This document shows positions 18,686-28,699 of a stretch of DNA of 64,000 nucleotides, piece by piece. The DNA is from Bacillota bacterium (GTDB lineage: Bacteria; Bacillota; Limnochordia; Darwinibacteriales; DTU012). Position numbers and translations under genes: made by a program. Position 1 is the first letter of the stretch; each line of letters opens with the position of its first letter. The notes under the pieces were generated by a model. That model searched no databases, was not told the origin of the DNA, and saw only the letters and a list, made by a program, of their open reading frames with translations. The DNA lies in the NCBI GenBank assembly GCA_012840925.1, contig DUVS01000027.1, positions 1 to 64,000 on the forward strand. The letters run 5' to 3'.

Positions 18686-19758
18686 TGCAGTCTAAAGTTT
18701 CTTCCTGCAGTGTGTTCAGCTTGACTATGTTTGTCCTGTGGTTTGCCCTGTATGCTTATCCGGCAGCGGCAGCCAATACTGTTTTTTGGTATCTACCCCA
18801 TCCCGATGATGAAACATTAGGTATGGCGGACAGTATCTATCAATCTTTTTTAGCCGGCAACGACAACTATTTCATCTATTTTACAAAAGGCACCGGGTCT
18901 TTGGCCCGTTTTCTGCTAAACGGCCCTGATGGCCAAATCTATCAATTGAGCGAAGCGGAATTTGGCCAGGCACGGGTTGAGGAAGCCTTGGCTGCCCTGG
19001 CTATGCTGGGCATCAAGCGGGAACAGGTAATCTTTTTGGATTATCAGGATGGCAATATTCCCCAAAAAGATGTAGAAGCAATCATGCGGGCGTTGGCTAA
19101 GCTGCATCCGGGAAGCAGCCATCGGACTGTACATATCCAGGATCTGCATCCTGATCATCAAACCTTGGCAAGGGCGCTGGCTAACGTTGCCCGCGAAAAC
19201 GAGGTTGAGATCAGCACCGAGTATTATCATGTCTACGTCTACCGCAGTCAGTTACCAACTGAGCAATTGAACAGAAGGCCAGTCCTCTATCCAGAAATCA
19301 AAAACCAGGCTCTTGCTGAATTTGGCCGATGGGAGCCTGATCAGAACCGTTACGCAATCGGCATGTCTTCTACGCCGGATCTTTTTAATGCTGTGCGCAG
19401 CAGTCCCTATGAGTATGTAGATCATGAAATTGGGGAAATTTTGGAAAAAAGCGTTATTGCTTCCCATCTGGTAGTATCAACTCTCGATGCTGGCTACCAG
19501 CTCAGCCTTGGGCAAAGACTATCAGTAATCTGTTCTGTGGAACTGAAGTCTTCAGCGCTGCAGCTGGGAGTTCATTACCGGTTAAAGTCTAATCTGCCCA
19601 TGCTCAACTTGGCGCTGGGGGCTGGTTATCACTTTGGCCACAAACAGCCATATGGAATGCTTACTGCTGAAATAACTGATTATTTGATCCTGGCAGCAAA
19701 GCATATCTATAAGACCGATACAAACCTGGCTTTAGGAGTAAGGGTTCAGCTTTTTTAG
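18685..19758 (+). CDS. Exported PIG-L family deacetylase with C-terminal beta-strand-rich domain
   Basis: Signal peptide; WYLPHPDDETLGMADSI motif; HIQDLHPDHQTLARAL; C-term ~90 aa strand-rich ending LGVRVQLF. Start overlaps the patatin gene stop. Confidence 0.85.
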   Translation: MQSKVSSCSVFSLTMFVLWFALYAYPAAAANTVFWYLPHPDDETLGMADSIYQSFLAGNDNYFIYFTKGTGSLARFLLNGPDGQIYQLSEAEFGQARVEEALAALAMLGIKREQVIFLDYQDGNIPQKDVEAIMRALAKLHPGSSHRTVHIQDLHPDHQTLARALANVARENEVEISTEYYHVYVYRSQLPTEQLNRRPVLYPEIKNQALAEFGRWEPDQNRYAIGMSSTPDLFNAVRSSPYEYVDHEIGEILEKSVIASHLVVSTLDAGYQLSLGQRLSVICSVELKSSALQLGVHYRLKSNLPMLNLALGAGYHFGHKQPYGMLTAEITDYLILAAKHIYKTDTNLALGVRVQLF

Positions 19759-19830
19759 TCAATCCTGGAAGGGAATTGGAACCTGATTCTTGAATAATGC
19801 AATTATTAGCCCGAAAGGAGTTGTAATCAA

Positions 19831-20256
19831 GTGGAACCAAAGCGCTTATACCTGTCAAATGATAAAGTACTCGGCGGGGTATGCGGTGGTATCGCAGAGT
19901 TCTTTAACGTTGATCCCACTCTAGTCCGTTTACTGTGGGTTTTGTTCACTCTCCTCCACGGAATTGGGCTCCTGCTCTACCTGGTTGCACTGTTTATAAT
20001 TCCTGCCAATCCTCATAAAAGTGACAATTCGCGGGAAATCGGCACAACAGTGCGGGACTCTTGGAACCGAATTGTGGACCGTACCAGACCGAATCACAAC
20101 AGTGAAAGTTCCCGCAACCGCATCCTCGGGCTTGTGTTGTTGGCTGTTGGCGCTGTCCTTTTGCTCCTCAAGATCGCACCAAGGGTTTCGTGGCAAATCG
20201 TATGGTCGCTTTTGTTCATTGGCTTGGGTTTGTTCCTCATTGTCAAGTCTGATTAA
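19831..20256 (+). CDS. PspC domain-containing protein
   Basis: KRLYLSNDKVLGGVCGGIAEFFNVDPTLVRLLWVLFTLLHGIGLLLYLVALFIIP. Confidence 0.93.
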   Translation: MEPKRLYLSNDKVLGGVCGGIAEFFNVDPTLVRLLWVLFTLLHGIGLLLYLVALFIIPANPHKSDNSREIGTTVRDSWNRIVDRTRPNHNSESSRNRILGLVLLAVGAVLLLLKIAPRVSWQIVWSLLFIGLGLFLIVKSD

Positions 20257-20313
20257 TATCACGACTTCCGTTCTCTGCATAAACTATTGGTAGTTAAGGC
20301 ACGGAGGTTTGTC

Positions 20314-21402
20314 ATGCGCGTCCTGTTAACTACCGAGTTTTTTTTAAGTGGTCAATCAACACATGTGCTTGACTTAGCGATCCAGCTGCAGAAACTTGGC
20401 CATCAAACCGAGATCATCTTCACCGGCATTCACACCACCATGTTCAAATCCTATTACGGGCCAATGCTCCGCAAGGCTGGGATTGTTCACCACAGCACCA
20501 ATCAACGCTCAGAGATTAACCAAACCATCAGGCGTTTTAAGCCGGATGTCATTCATTGCCACAGTTCCACTATTTTTTCCTTCACTAAAAATATTGCCAA
20601 GGCTCATCGAATCCCCTTCGTTGTCACCTGTCATGGCCTTGGCTTTTCACACCCCAAATATCAACAAGCGTTGGAACATGCTCAAAGAATTATTGCAGTC
20701 GGGCCCAATGCGGCTGCTGAATTAATGCCAGTCTACAAGGACAAGATTGTGATCATCCCCAACGGTGTAGATGTTGACCGCTTTAAACCTGCCAAGAAAG
20801 AAAGAAAGCTCAACGTTTATTACGTCGCTCGCCTGGACTGGTCAAAAGTCTATGCTCTCAAGAAGCTGGCTGCAGCTGTTGAACAAATCCCTAATCTTAA
20901 TTTGATTGTCGTGGCTAATTGGCAGCCTCCGCTGAGTAATGCGGAATATATTCCCTGGCAAACGAATATTGAGTCACTCCTCAGCAGAGCCAACATTGTG
21001 GCCGGGTGTGGCCGGACTGCCCGGGAGGCGATGGCCGCAGGCTGCGCTGTCCTACTGCTGAACACGAGATACGACGGTATCGTTGATCAGCAAGCAGTTC
21101 GCGATCCCAACTTAAGTTTTTCAGGCTCGCTGGGGCGATGCGCGTTGAGTCAATTAGCCCATGACTTGGGAATGCTGGCGAAAAGCCGTAAAAAACTGCG
21201 GAGACTTCAGCGTTTCAGCAGGGCTTATGCTCTCGAACATCTCAGCAGCCGCACCATGGCTGAAAAGACAGCTGCCGTTTATCGAGAGACTGTCAATAAG
21301 TTCCAGACTCAGCAGCTTCGTGTCCCTTTCAATCCCCATTTGCATGGATGGCATATCTCTAGAAACAACTATCATATCAATCAAAAAAGGCCTCGATTCT
21401 AG
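20314..21402 (+). CDS. Glycosyltransferase family 4-like protein
   Basis: MRVLLTTEFFLSGQSTHVLDLAIQLQKLGHQTEII...PDVIHCHSSTIFSFT...IIPNGVDVDRFKPAKKE..GCGRTAREAMAAGCAVLL; SD ACGGAGG. Confidence 0.88.
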   Translation: MRVLLTTEFFLSGQSTHVLDLAIQLQKLGHQTEIIFTGIHTTMFKSYYGPMLRKAGIVHHSTNQRSEINQTIRRFKPDVIHCHSSTIFSFTKNIAKAHRIPFVVTCHGLGFSHPKYQQALEHAQRIIAVGPNAAAELMPVYKDKIVIIPNGVDVDRFKPAKKERKLNVYYVARLDWSKVYALKKLAAAVEQIPNLNLIVVANWQPPLSNAEYIPWQTNIESLLSRANIVAGCGRTAREAMAAGCAVLLLNTRYDGIVDQQAVRDPNLSFSGSLGRCALSQLAHDLGMLAKSRKKLRRLQRFSRAYALEHLSSRTMAEKTAAVYRETVNKFQTQQLRVPFNPHLHGWHISRNNYHINQKRPRF

Positions 21403-21416
21403 ATGAGGCCTTTTCT
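21383..21416. terminator. Bidirectional rho-independent terminator
   Basis: AAAAAAGGCCTC GATTCTAGAT GAGGCCTTTTCT hairpin between convergent genes. Confidence 0.85.
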
Positions 21417-21421
21417 ACCAA

Positions 21422-21964
21422 TTACCAGTACTTGTCTTCTCGACGCAAGCGAAGCAGTCGTTTGATCATTACCCATAGCGACTCACCACCGTTTCGGGCC
21501 GCAAGCACCAACAACACTACGCCAATGAAGATGGCTCCGATAGAAAACCAGACATACGCTGGTGTTAACTGGAAGGTGCTGTTATGCTTTTCCGCAAAAG
21601 GTGCAGTGGTTAAACGCAAGATGCCCAGCAGCAAGAATTGAATTGCACTGACAAAGGTGAAACGGGCAACGATCAATGTTTTGTCTTTGTAGAAGGCATT
21701 GATTAGGTAAATCAAAAGCAGGCAGGTAAAGCCGCCAATCACATACACCCAGTTATCGATCAGCCCGGCCACGTGCTTGAAATAGTCGGAGTAAACATCA
21801 TCTGTGTAATAGAACTGACGGACAGTCGCCAAAATAACGAAATTAAGCCCTGCACTGATGATCCATAGCAGCCAAAACCGCCACCACTCAAAAAAACGCC
21901 TTAAGATGATCAACACCCTCCCACTATTTGGGTAAAAATGACTACCGTTAAATCTATGCTGCAA
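21422..21964 (-). CDS. Hypothetical membrane protein (about 4 TM)
   Basis: Single long ORF with four hydrophobic segments; start uncertain. Confidence 0.6.
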   Translation of the reverse strand: MQHRFNGSHFYPNSGRVLIILRRFFEWWRFWLLWIISAGLNFVILATVRQFYYTDDVYSDYFKHVAGLIDNWVYVIGGFTCLLLIYLINAFYKDKTLIVARFTFVSAIQFLLLGILRLTTAPFAEKHNSTFQLTPAYVWFSIGAIFIGVVLLVLAARNGGESLWVMIKRLLRLRREDKYW

Positions 21965-22063
21965 GGCAGCAGAAGTAGCACTTATAGACTATTTCTGTTT
22001 CTTGATTCATTATCCTGCTCAAGATGTCTTGACAAAATATGATTTTCCCGCAATACTAGGCAC

Positions 22064-22453
22064 ATGAAGCTATTAATGTTCGATACCAATATCTTTGACA
22101 AGTTGATAATCGATCAGTTCTTTCCGGATATCTGGCAAGCCGCAGCTTCTGGTCTGTTAACTCTTGTTACGTGTGAGATTCAAGAACAGGAAATCGCTGG
22201 AATCAAGGATCCCCGCAAGCGCCGTCTAATCCAAAGCATTCCCCGGCAGGTGGTTCCCTCCAAAGCGGTTGACAGGGAGCAACTGCCGCCAATCCCGGAT
22301 CTGATCATTGCCCACACAGCTGCCGCCAGTTGTGATCTGCTCGTTACAGAAGACCGGCAGCTGCAGCAGTGGTATCAACAGTACTACACAGGCAAACCAT
22401 GCTTTGATTATCAGCAGTTTATTAGCTGGTTCTTGGAAAATATTCTGGCATAG
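22064..22453 (+). CDS. PIN-domain-like protein
   Basis: MKLLMFDTNIFDKLI...PDLIIAHTAAASCDLLVTEDRQLQQWY, acidic residue spacing as in PIN nucleases. Confidence 0.7.
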   Translation: MKLLMFDTNIFDKLIIDQFFPDIWQAAASGLLTLVTCEIQEQEIAGIKDPRKRRLIQSIPRQVVPSKAVDREQLPPIPDLIIAHTAAASCDLLVTEDRQLQQWYQQYYTGKPCFDYQQFISWFLENILA

Positions 22454-22456
22454 CAA

Positions 22457-22480
22457 AAACCACCCATAACCGGGTGGTTT
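22457..22480. terminator. Rho-independent terminator hairpin
   Basis: AAACCACCC ATAACC GGGTGGTTT. Confidence 0.8.
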
Positions 22481-22494
22481 ATTTAACTTTTAAC

Positions 22495-22570
22495 TGGTAC
22501 TCCCAAGGGGATTCGAACCCCTGTCTCCGCCGTGAGAGGGCGGTGTCCTAGACCCCTAGACGATGGGAGC
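22495..22570 (-). tRNA. tRNA-Glu (anticodon CTC)
   Basis: Reverse strand GCTCCCATCGTCTAGGGGTCTAGGACACCGCCCTCTCACGGCGGAGACAGGGGTTCGAATCCCCTTGGGAGTACCA: full cloverleaf, CTC anticodon, encoded CCA. Confidence 0.96.
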
Positions 22571-22647
22571 TAACCACAAATGTAATTATAGCATCTTCCT
22601 TAGTCCTTGTAAACCCCTATCTTTGCACTAGCCTGGTGATCCTGCCC

Positions 22648-23073
22648 TCAGGCCAGTTCTACTTGCCAGGTTAACTTAGCTGCTTTGTTGAGCATGCCCG
22701 CTACCGAACAGTACTTTTCCATCGACAGCTGGACGCTGTCCTCAAGTGCTTTGCGCTGGGATGCAAGATCCTCACCGGAAAAGGTGTATTTTAGGTGGAT
22801 TTCTGTAAAGATCTTCGGGTGTTCATTACGGCGTGTACCTTCAACAGTGATCACCAAATCACTAAAGCTGACCCGCTTTTTGGCAAGAATACTCACGACA
22901 TCCATGCCTGAACAACCTGCTAGCCCTATCAACACGGCCTCCATTGGTGATACACCAGAACCCTCACCGCCATTCTCAACCGATGTATCTACTCGTACCT
23001 TGTTCTGAGACCGTTCAGAGATTCCGGTAAACGCCATTTTGCCATTCCACTTAACATCAACCTTATACACCAA
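22648..23073 (-). CDS. OsmC family protein
   Basis: SPMEAVLIGLAGCSGMDVVSILAKKRVSFSDLVITVEGTRRNEHPKIFTEIHLKYTF..SVAGMLNKAAKL. Confidence 0.92.
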   Translation of the reverse strand: MVYKVDVKWNGKMAFTGISERSQNKVRVDTSVENGGEGSGVSPMEAVLIGLAGCSGMDVVSILAKKRVSFSDLVITVEGTRRNEHPKIFTEIHLKYTFSGEDLASQRKALEDSVQLSMEKYCSVAGMLNKAAKLTWQVELA

Positions 23074-24556
23074 GTGATCCCTCCTGTCTGCTCTTAATGA
23101 GAGCCAAAGTATCTTTTATCCGCTGACAAGTTCTCGCCCGTCCCAAAATGGCGAGCACATCATAAATACCTGGACTGACGTTTGTGCCCGTTACAGCGAC
23201 CCGAACCGGTTGAATAATGTCTGCAAGCTTGCGCTGATGCTGTTCTTGAGCCTTACGGAAAATCGGCTCTAAGTTTTCCTGGGTATAATCCGTGACAGAG
23301 AGCAGCTCCGGCAAGAGTGTACTTAATATCTCAACTGCACCCTCTTTGCCCAGAACTTTGCGCACAGCCTTTTCGTCATAATGCAATTCATCCTGGAAAA
23401 AGTAATAACTAACCTCTCTTAATTCAGACAAGACCTTGATGCGCTCCTGCAAGATCTTTAGAACTGATCTGACCTTACCCACCAGCTCTGAGCTGACTTC
23501 TGTGGGTACAAAACCCCATCCTTGGAACAAAGGCAGTGTCTGTTCATACAACTCGTCCAGGCTCAACTCGCGAATATATACACCGTTCATCCACTGCAAT
23601 TTAGCTAAATCGAATACGGCAGGATTCTTGGACACCTTGGCCAGAGTAAACTTCTCAATCAACTCGTTCTTGCTGAACAGAGTCTGAGAATCGTCAAAGG
23701 ACCATCCCAACAAAGCTAGATAATTAACCATCGCCTCGGCAAGGTAACCCTCTTCCTGAAACTGTCCAACGGAGGTCGCTCCATGGCGTTTGCTCAGCCG
23801 GGTCCGATCCGGCCCTAGAATCATTGGAATATGGGCGAATTGGGGAACGCTAAAACCAAGGGCTTCATAAATCTGAATCTGCTTCGGTGTGTTGGACAGA
23901 TGGTCCTCCCCGCGGATGACATGAGTAATCGCCATCAATGCGTCATCGATAACTACAGCAAAATTGTAGGTGGGCATGCCGTCAGATTTGATGATTACAA
24001 AGTCGTCGAGCTGGTTGTTATCAAAAGTAACCTTGCCTCTGATTAGATCATCCACCAGCGTTGTTCCATCATAATCCGCCTTAAACCTGACTACAGGTTT
24101 GCGCCCTTGCCTGATCAACTCCTGCCGCTGTGCTTCAGTCAAGTTACGGCAGCGGCCGTCATATTTGGGATCACGTTTTTGTTCCACCGCTTCCTGGCGA
24201 ATTTGATCCAGCTCTTCGGGCGTACAAAAACACTGATAAGCTCTTCCTGATGCCAAGAGCTTGTCTGCATACTGTTGATATAGCTCCAGCCTCTGCGACT
24301 GAAAATAGGGTCCATAGTCGCCACCCTTTTCGGGGCCTTCATCCCAATCCAACCCCAAATACTTCATGGCATCCAGAATTGCTTGAGTGGAAGCGTCTGT
24401 ACTTCTCACCAAATCTGTATCCTCAATCCTTAAAACAAATACACCTTGATTTTGTTTGGCATATAGATAGTTAAACAAAGCGGTCCGCGCTCCGCCAACA
24501 TGCAGATATCCTGTGGGGCTGGGAGCGAACCGAACTCTAACCTGATTCATGTTCAT
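23063..24556 (-). CDS. gltX: Glutamate--tRNA ligase
   Basis: VRFAPSPTGYLHVGGARTALFNYLYA (HIGH-like), ..TRLSKRHGATSVGQF (KMSKS-like). Confidence 0.97.
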   Translation of the reverse strand: MNMNQVRVRFAPSPTGYLHVGGARTALFNYLYAKQNQGVFVLRIEDTDLVRSTDASTQAILDAMKYLGLDWDEGPEKGGDYGPYFQSQRLELYQQYADKLLASGRAYQCFCTPEELDQIRQEAVEQKRDPKYDGRCRNLTEAQRQELIRQGRKPVVRFKADYDGTTLVDDLIRGKVTFDNNQLDDFVIIKSDGMPTYNFAVVIDDALMAITHVIRGEDHLSNTPKQIQIYEALGFSVPQFAHIPMILGPDRTRLSKRHGATSVGQFQEEGYLAEAMVNYLALLGWSFDDSQTLFSKNELIEKFTLAKVSKNPAVFDLAKLQWMNGVYIRELSLDELYEQTLPLFQGWGFVPTEVSSELVGKVRSVLKILQERIKVLSELREVSYYFFQDELHYDEKAVRKVLGKEGAVEILSTLLPELLSVTDYTQENLEPIFRKAQEQHQRKLADIIQPVRVAVTGTNVSPGIYDVLAILGRARTCQRIKDTLALIKSRQEGSLGV

Positions 24557-24569
24557 CCTCCTATATCTG

Positions 24570-25460
24570 TTACACTAACTGCCGCAATAAAGCTTCCCGG
24601 TCTCCGGCTAAGTAGTCAATAATGGGGATCTCGAGCATAGTATAAGCTCCCGGTTTTTGTTTTACACTTGCTCTGGCACAAGCCACCATGATCTGGGCTG
24701 TCAATGCTGGGTTATTAATCCGCATTTCGTATTTGAACAACTGATTACTGGTCCGGCCAGAGACTCCCTTGCGTTCAATGGCCACACCGTGGCCAACGTC
24801 GATCAGTTGACTGACGTCTTCTACTTGATAAACCTCAGTCTGATCGTTAATGAAGTATGGATCGGCCTTGATTGCCTGTTCTACCGATTCAAAGTCAGCT
24901 CCCGCCGCCAGCTGGACATAGACTAAGCGGCGATGAATTCCGGTACCAACTGGAACTGTGATCGATACAGCATCATCAACCCCTTCAACAGCCCTAACAG
25001 CTACAGAATGACCCATACTCATCCCAGGGCCAAAATTGGTATATGTAATCCCCTTTGGCGCCATTAAACTGAAGATAGCCCTGATCAAGGAATCGGTGCC
25101 TGGATCCCACCCAGCGGAAATGACTGCAACAGTATTGTGCTTTCTGGCCACTTGATCCAGTTCCTGACGAAGATCGACCAGCTTACCGTGGATATCATAG
25201 CTGTCAACTGTATTGACACCTTTAGCCAATAATGCTGCAGTATACTGGGGAACCGATCGAGTTGGTGTACATACCAAAGCCACATCCACACTGCCTAGCT
25301 CATCGATATCCGTAACCACTGGGGTGTCAGCCAGTTCTGGTGTTTTGTGTGCCTGACGCCGTACTACTCCGGCCAATTTTAGATCAGGGGAAGCCAAAAT
25401 CGCCTCTACAGCATATTTCCCTATATTGCCATATCCGACTACTGCTGTTCTGATTGTCAT
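24570..25460 (-). CDS. ddh: meso-Diaminopimelate dehydrogenase
   Basis: [21 protein letters not shown]...VVRRQ...[11 protein letters not shown]...NTVDSYDIH...[17 protein letters not shown]...[20 protein letters not shown]. Confidence 0.93.
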   Translation of the reverse strand: MTIRTAVVGYGNIGKYAVEAILASPDLKLAGVVRRQAHKTPELADTPVVTDIDELGSVDVALVCTPTRSVPQYTAALLAKGVNTVDSYDIHGKLVDLRQELDQVARKHNTVAVISAGWDPGTDSLIRAIFSLMAPKGITYTNFGPGMSMGHSVAVRAVEGVDDAVSITVPVGTGIHRRLVYVQLAAGADFESVEQAIKADPYFINDQTEVYQVEDVSQLIDVGHGVAIERKGVSGRTSNQLFKYEMRINNPALTAQIMVACARASVKQKPGAYTMLEIPIIDYLAGDREALLRQLV

Positions 25461-25507
25461 GGTTAATCCCCCCTTAGGTTGCATTTGGTAAACTTTCACA
25501 TCAAAGG

Positions 25508-26302
25508 CTAAATTTCCTGCAAGCCCGGTAAAGATACGCCACTTTCGCTGCATCGGCAACTGGCTTTTTCTGAGGCTAATACCAAGGAATCAACCGCCAG
25601 CCGGCGTACAGAATTCATTCTCTCGTTAACCACTTTGCTTACTTCGATGTGGGAGAGAGTATTCCCCGCTAATCCTGCTCCCATGTTGGTCACGATGCAA
25701 ATAGATGCATAACAGATTCCGGCCTCCCGCGCCAAGACAACCTCAGGCACTCCTGTCATGCCAAGAACATCGCCACCAAGCATCGCTGCCATTCGCACCT
25801 CTGCAGCAGTCTCGTAGCGTGGCCCTTCAAAACAGGCATAACACCCTTGACCATGAATCGCTACGCCCATCTGCCGCCCCAGTAAAAGCAGTGCCTCTCG
25901 CAAAGTTGGGCAATATGGATACGTAACGTCCACATGAACAACCGGTCCCTGATCACCATCAAAAAAGGTCAAAGTTCTGGACTTCGTCAGATCGATAAAC
26001 TGATCCACCAGTACATAATCACCCACCTGCAAGTTAGGATTGCAGGTGCCTACCGCATTGGTTGCAACCACATACTGGACGCCAAGGTATTTTAGAGCCC
26101 ACATCAAAGCTCTGTAATTCACCCTGTGGGGAGGTACTGAGTGACTTTTGCCATGGCGGGAAACAAATGCTATCTCCAGCTGCTTGTAAATCCCGGCAAT
26201 CAACTCTGTTTTTCCGTAGGGTGTTTGCACCTCGATTTCCTGCACACTACTTAGAAATCCCGGATCATAAACACCGGTTCCACCGATAACAGCATATTGC
26301 AC
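25508..26302 (-). CDS. S-methyl-5'-thioadenosine/inosine phosphorylase family protein
   Basis: [94 protein letters not shown] start with AGGAG SD. Confidence 0.9.
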   Translation of the reverse strand: MQYAVIGGTGVYDPGFLSSVQEIEVQTPYGKTELIAGIYKQLEIAFVSRHGKSHSVPPHRVNYRALMWALKYLGVQYVVATNAVGTCNPNLQVGDYVLVDQFIDLTKSRTLTFFDGDQGPVVHVDVTYPYCPTLREALLLLGRQMGVAIHGQGCYACFEGPRYETAAEVRMAAMLGGDVLGMTGVPEVVLAREAGICYASICIVTNMGAGLAGNTLSHIEVSKVVNERMNSVRRLAVDSLVLASEKASCRCSESGVSLPGLQEI

Positions 26303-26404
26303 CCAATCATCTCCTCTGCCCCTCAATGATGGTTTGCAGGAACTTACTGATTTATCCCTAAATATATAATAGCCTTTTGCGGACCCAAAAGAAAGGGGTA
26401 CTTG

Positions 26405-26737
26405 ATGGTACGCTTTCTTTTGTTCTCAATGGTTTTACTGATCTTGACCATGCCTTCGTTTTTGAAAACTGAATATTTTATCATTGATGCCATTGGTGAT
26501 GGTGTGATCAGGCTCGAACCCCTCAGGGGCCAAAGCCCAGCGCCTTCCGGTGAAGATTGCCTTTACCATAAGTGCCAGGACAACCACTCGCTGGCAGAAG
26601 GGCAAGTGGTAAACTGCTTAATGGCTGGAGACAGAATTTTGAGTATTGTCCCGGATCTAGCCAGAACAGATCAGCGTAAAGCCGAGATGAAAGCCATCAT
26701 CAGCAGAATTGGCTCTACCGATCGCGAGAGCGATTAG
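26405..26737 (+). CDS. Hypothetical protein with N-terminal hydrophobic segment
   Basis: ORF with upstream AAAGGGG; DUF3006-like start (IDAIGDGVIRLEPL) is suggestive only. Confidence 0.55.
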   Translation: MVRFLLFSMVLLILTMPSFLKTEYFIIDAIGDGVIRLEPLRGQSPAPSGEDCLYHKCQDNHSLAEGQVVNCLMAGDRILSIVPDLARTDQRKAEMKAIISRIGSTDRESD

Positions 26738-26963
26738 CCAACCGCTCCAGGATGGAGGCGATTTCTTCGCGGGCAGAATTGGTTTTTTCATGATCGATCT
26801 CCCACACAGCCGTGAGAAAGTCGCCTTCTTTAATCTTTTCCGGCAGCAGCTTACGGGGAATGGTGATCACCAGGTATTCCTCTCCTTTGTCGCCACCAGG
26901 CAAGACACACTCTAACACTGCAAAATCTTCTTCCAAGCGATCGACGATGGCAGTCCACTGCAT
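26715..26963 (-). CDS. DUF3006 domain-containing protein
   Basis: AIVDRLEEDFAVLECVLPGGDKGEEYLVITIPRKLLPEKIKEGDFLTAVWEID; next to an MBL-fold gene as often seen. Confidence 0.75.
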   Translation of the reverse strand: MQWTAIVDRLEEDFAVLECVLPGGDKGEEYLVITIPRKLLPEKIKEGDFLTAVWEIDHEKTNSAREEIASILERLANRSRDR

Positions 26964-27008
26964 AGCGAAACCTCCATTTGCAGTTTCTGTACGGTACTAA
27001 CTACATAC

Positions 27009-27851
27009 TCAGCGTGCAGGTAGACGGACACTGCTTTTCTGGGTTTTTATGTCCACTGTCCCATCTTCAACTAACACGGTAATCGCTCCATGAATATCGG
27101 TCCTATAGATGTCAACACCGAAGGCAGTATATCTCAGCAACACCTCAAGATCCGGATGTCCGTAGGAATTGCCCTCCCCACACGATATGATCGCCTTGTT
27201 GGGTTCAACAGCCATCAGAAATCCCAGATGACTTGAAGTCTTGCTGCCATGATGGGGAACTTTGACGAAGTGTGCCGCAAGCTCTGCTTGCTGAATGAGA
27301 TACTCTTCAGCCTTTTTTTCTATGTCACCTGTGAACAGAAAGCTGATTCCATCGGTTTCCATCAGGATTACGATCGAATTATTATTAATGTCATCAGAAA
27401 GCGGATAACTGGGATGGAGGATTTCGATTCGATCAATACCGGCGATTTCAATTTCCATTCCCGGTTCAGCCCGGATGAATGGAATATCTAAAGTTTCGAT
27501 CAACAAGAGCAGCTCTTTATAGGTCTCTGTTGTATGGATTTCATAGTTTGCATAGACACACTGGACCGGAATCTCTTCCAGTACGGGGATTAGTCCTCCG
27601 ATATGATCCGCATGAGGATGTGTCATAACCACAACATCAAGGGAGTCAATGCCCAGATTAAGCAAAAAAGGCACCACTACCGCTCTACCCGCTGTCCTGG
27701 TGCCTGCATCGATGAGCATTGCGCCTCCTTGATCCGAAATTATCAAGATTGCATCGCCTTGGCCAACATCAAGAAAAACCACCTGGGCTGCCCAAACAGT
27801 CTGAACCCAGAACAGCAACAGCAGAAAAACCAACCACACTCTGCAACGCAT
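27009..27851 (-). CDS. ComEC/Rec2-like exported MBL-fold hydrolase
   Basis: Signal peptide; VVFLDVGQGDAILI..LIDAG..VVMTHPHADHIGGLIPVLE..LFTGDIE..LVKVPHHGSKTSS-type motifs. Confidence 0.92.
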   Translation of the reverse strand: MRCRVWLVFLLLLFWVQTVWAAQVVFLDVGQGDAILIISDQGGAMLIDAGTRTAGRAVVVPFLLNLGIDSLDVVVMTHPHADHIGGLIPVLEEIPVQCVYANYEIHTTETYKELLLLIETLDIPFIRAEPGMEIEIAGIDRIEILHPSYPLSDDINNNSIVILMETDGISFLFTGDIEKKAEEYLIQQAELAAHFVKVPHHGSKTSSHLGFLMAVEPNKAIISCGEGNSYGHPDLEVLLRYTAFGVDIYRTDIHGAITVLVEDGTVDIKTQKSSVRLPAR

Positions 27852-27922
27852 TAGAAGAGCCCCCCTGTAATATGGCCTTTAACCTGGCCTCTGCCTAACC
27901 CTACCGCTCCTAGCTTTTGCTG

Positions 27923-28699
27923 CTAACTTGAATCCCGCCTTTTTGATTTGACCAGATCCCTTGCCAGTTCTCGATAAGCCAGTGCTCCAGGCACTTGCAG
28001 TTTGACATCAAAGATAGGTTTTTGTTCGGCGGCGCTTTCTGAAAAACGGATACTGCGGTTTACTTGATACGGATAGAGATGGATGTCCTTAAACTCGGTT
28101 TTTAAGATCTTGATAATCTGCCGGGCATGGATGGTACGGGCATCAAACATTGTCGGCAGCAACCCTGCTACCTGGAGCGCACTGTTCAGCTGGCCGCGAA
28201 TTTTAGCAATTAACTTTAATAGGGCCTGAGTGCCTCGAATACTCAAGAATTCACATGAGACAGGAACTATCACCTTGTTTGCTGCAGCCAGAGCATTAAT
28301 TGTTAAAACACCCAATGACGGCTGGCTGTCAATAATGATAAAATCATATTGGTCTCTGACCTGATTGATTACTCGCGTTAGCCTCCGTTCCCGTGCCGGA
28401 ACATTCAACAATTGCATCTCTGCTACTGCTAGATCTATATTCGCCGGTAGTAAATCAACACCATACTTGGTAGTGAGAATCAAGTCCCAAGGTGAAATGT
28501 CCCGTAATAAACACCTATAGATCGTCTCCTCAAGCTCGTCCGGTTCATATCCGGCACAATATGTCAAACCCGCCTGGGGATCAAGATCAATGAGCAAGAC
28601 CCGCTGATCGATTTCTGCTAAAGCAACTCCTAGATTGAACGTGGACGTAGTCTTGCCTACACCGCCTTTCTGGTTGGCAAAGACGTAAACCTCTCCCAT
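27923..28699 (-). CDS. ParA/Soj family ATPase
   Basis: VYVFANQKGGVGKTTSTFNLGVALAEIDQRVLLIDLDPQAGLT; FIIIDSQPSLGVLTINALAAA. Confidence 0.93.
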   Translation of the reverse strand: MGEVYVFANQKGGVGKTTSTFNLGVALAEIDQRVLLIDLDPQAGLTYCAGYEPDELEETIYRCLLRDISPWDLILTTKYGVDLLPANIDLAVAEMQLLNVPARERRLTRVINQVRDQYDFIIIDSQPSLGVLTINALAAANKVIVPVSCEFLSIRGTQALLKLIAKIRGQLNSALQVAGLLPTMFDARTIHARQIIKILKTEFKDIHLYPYQVNRSIRFSESAAEQKPIFDVKLQVPGALAYRELARDLVKSKRRDSS

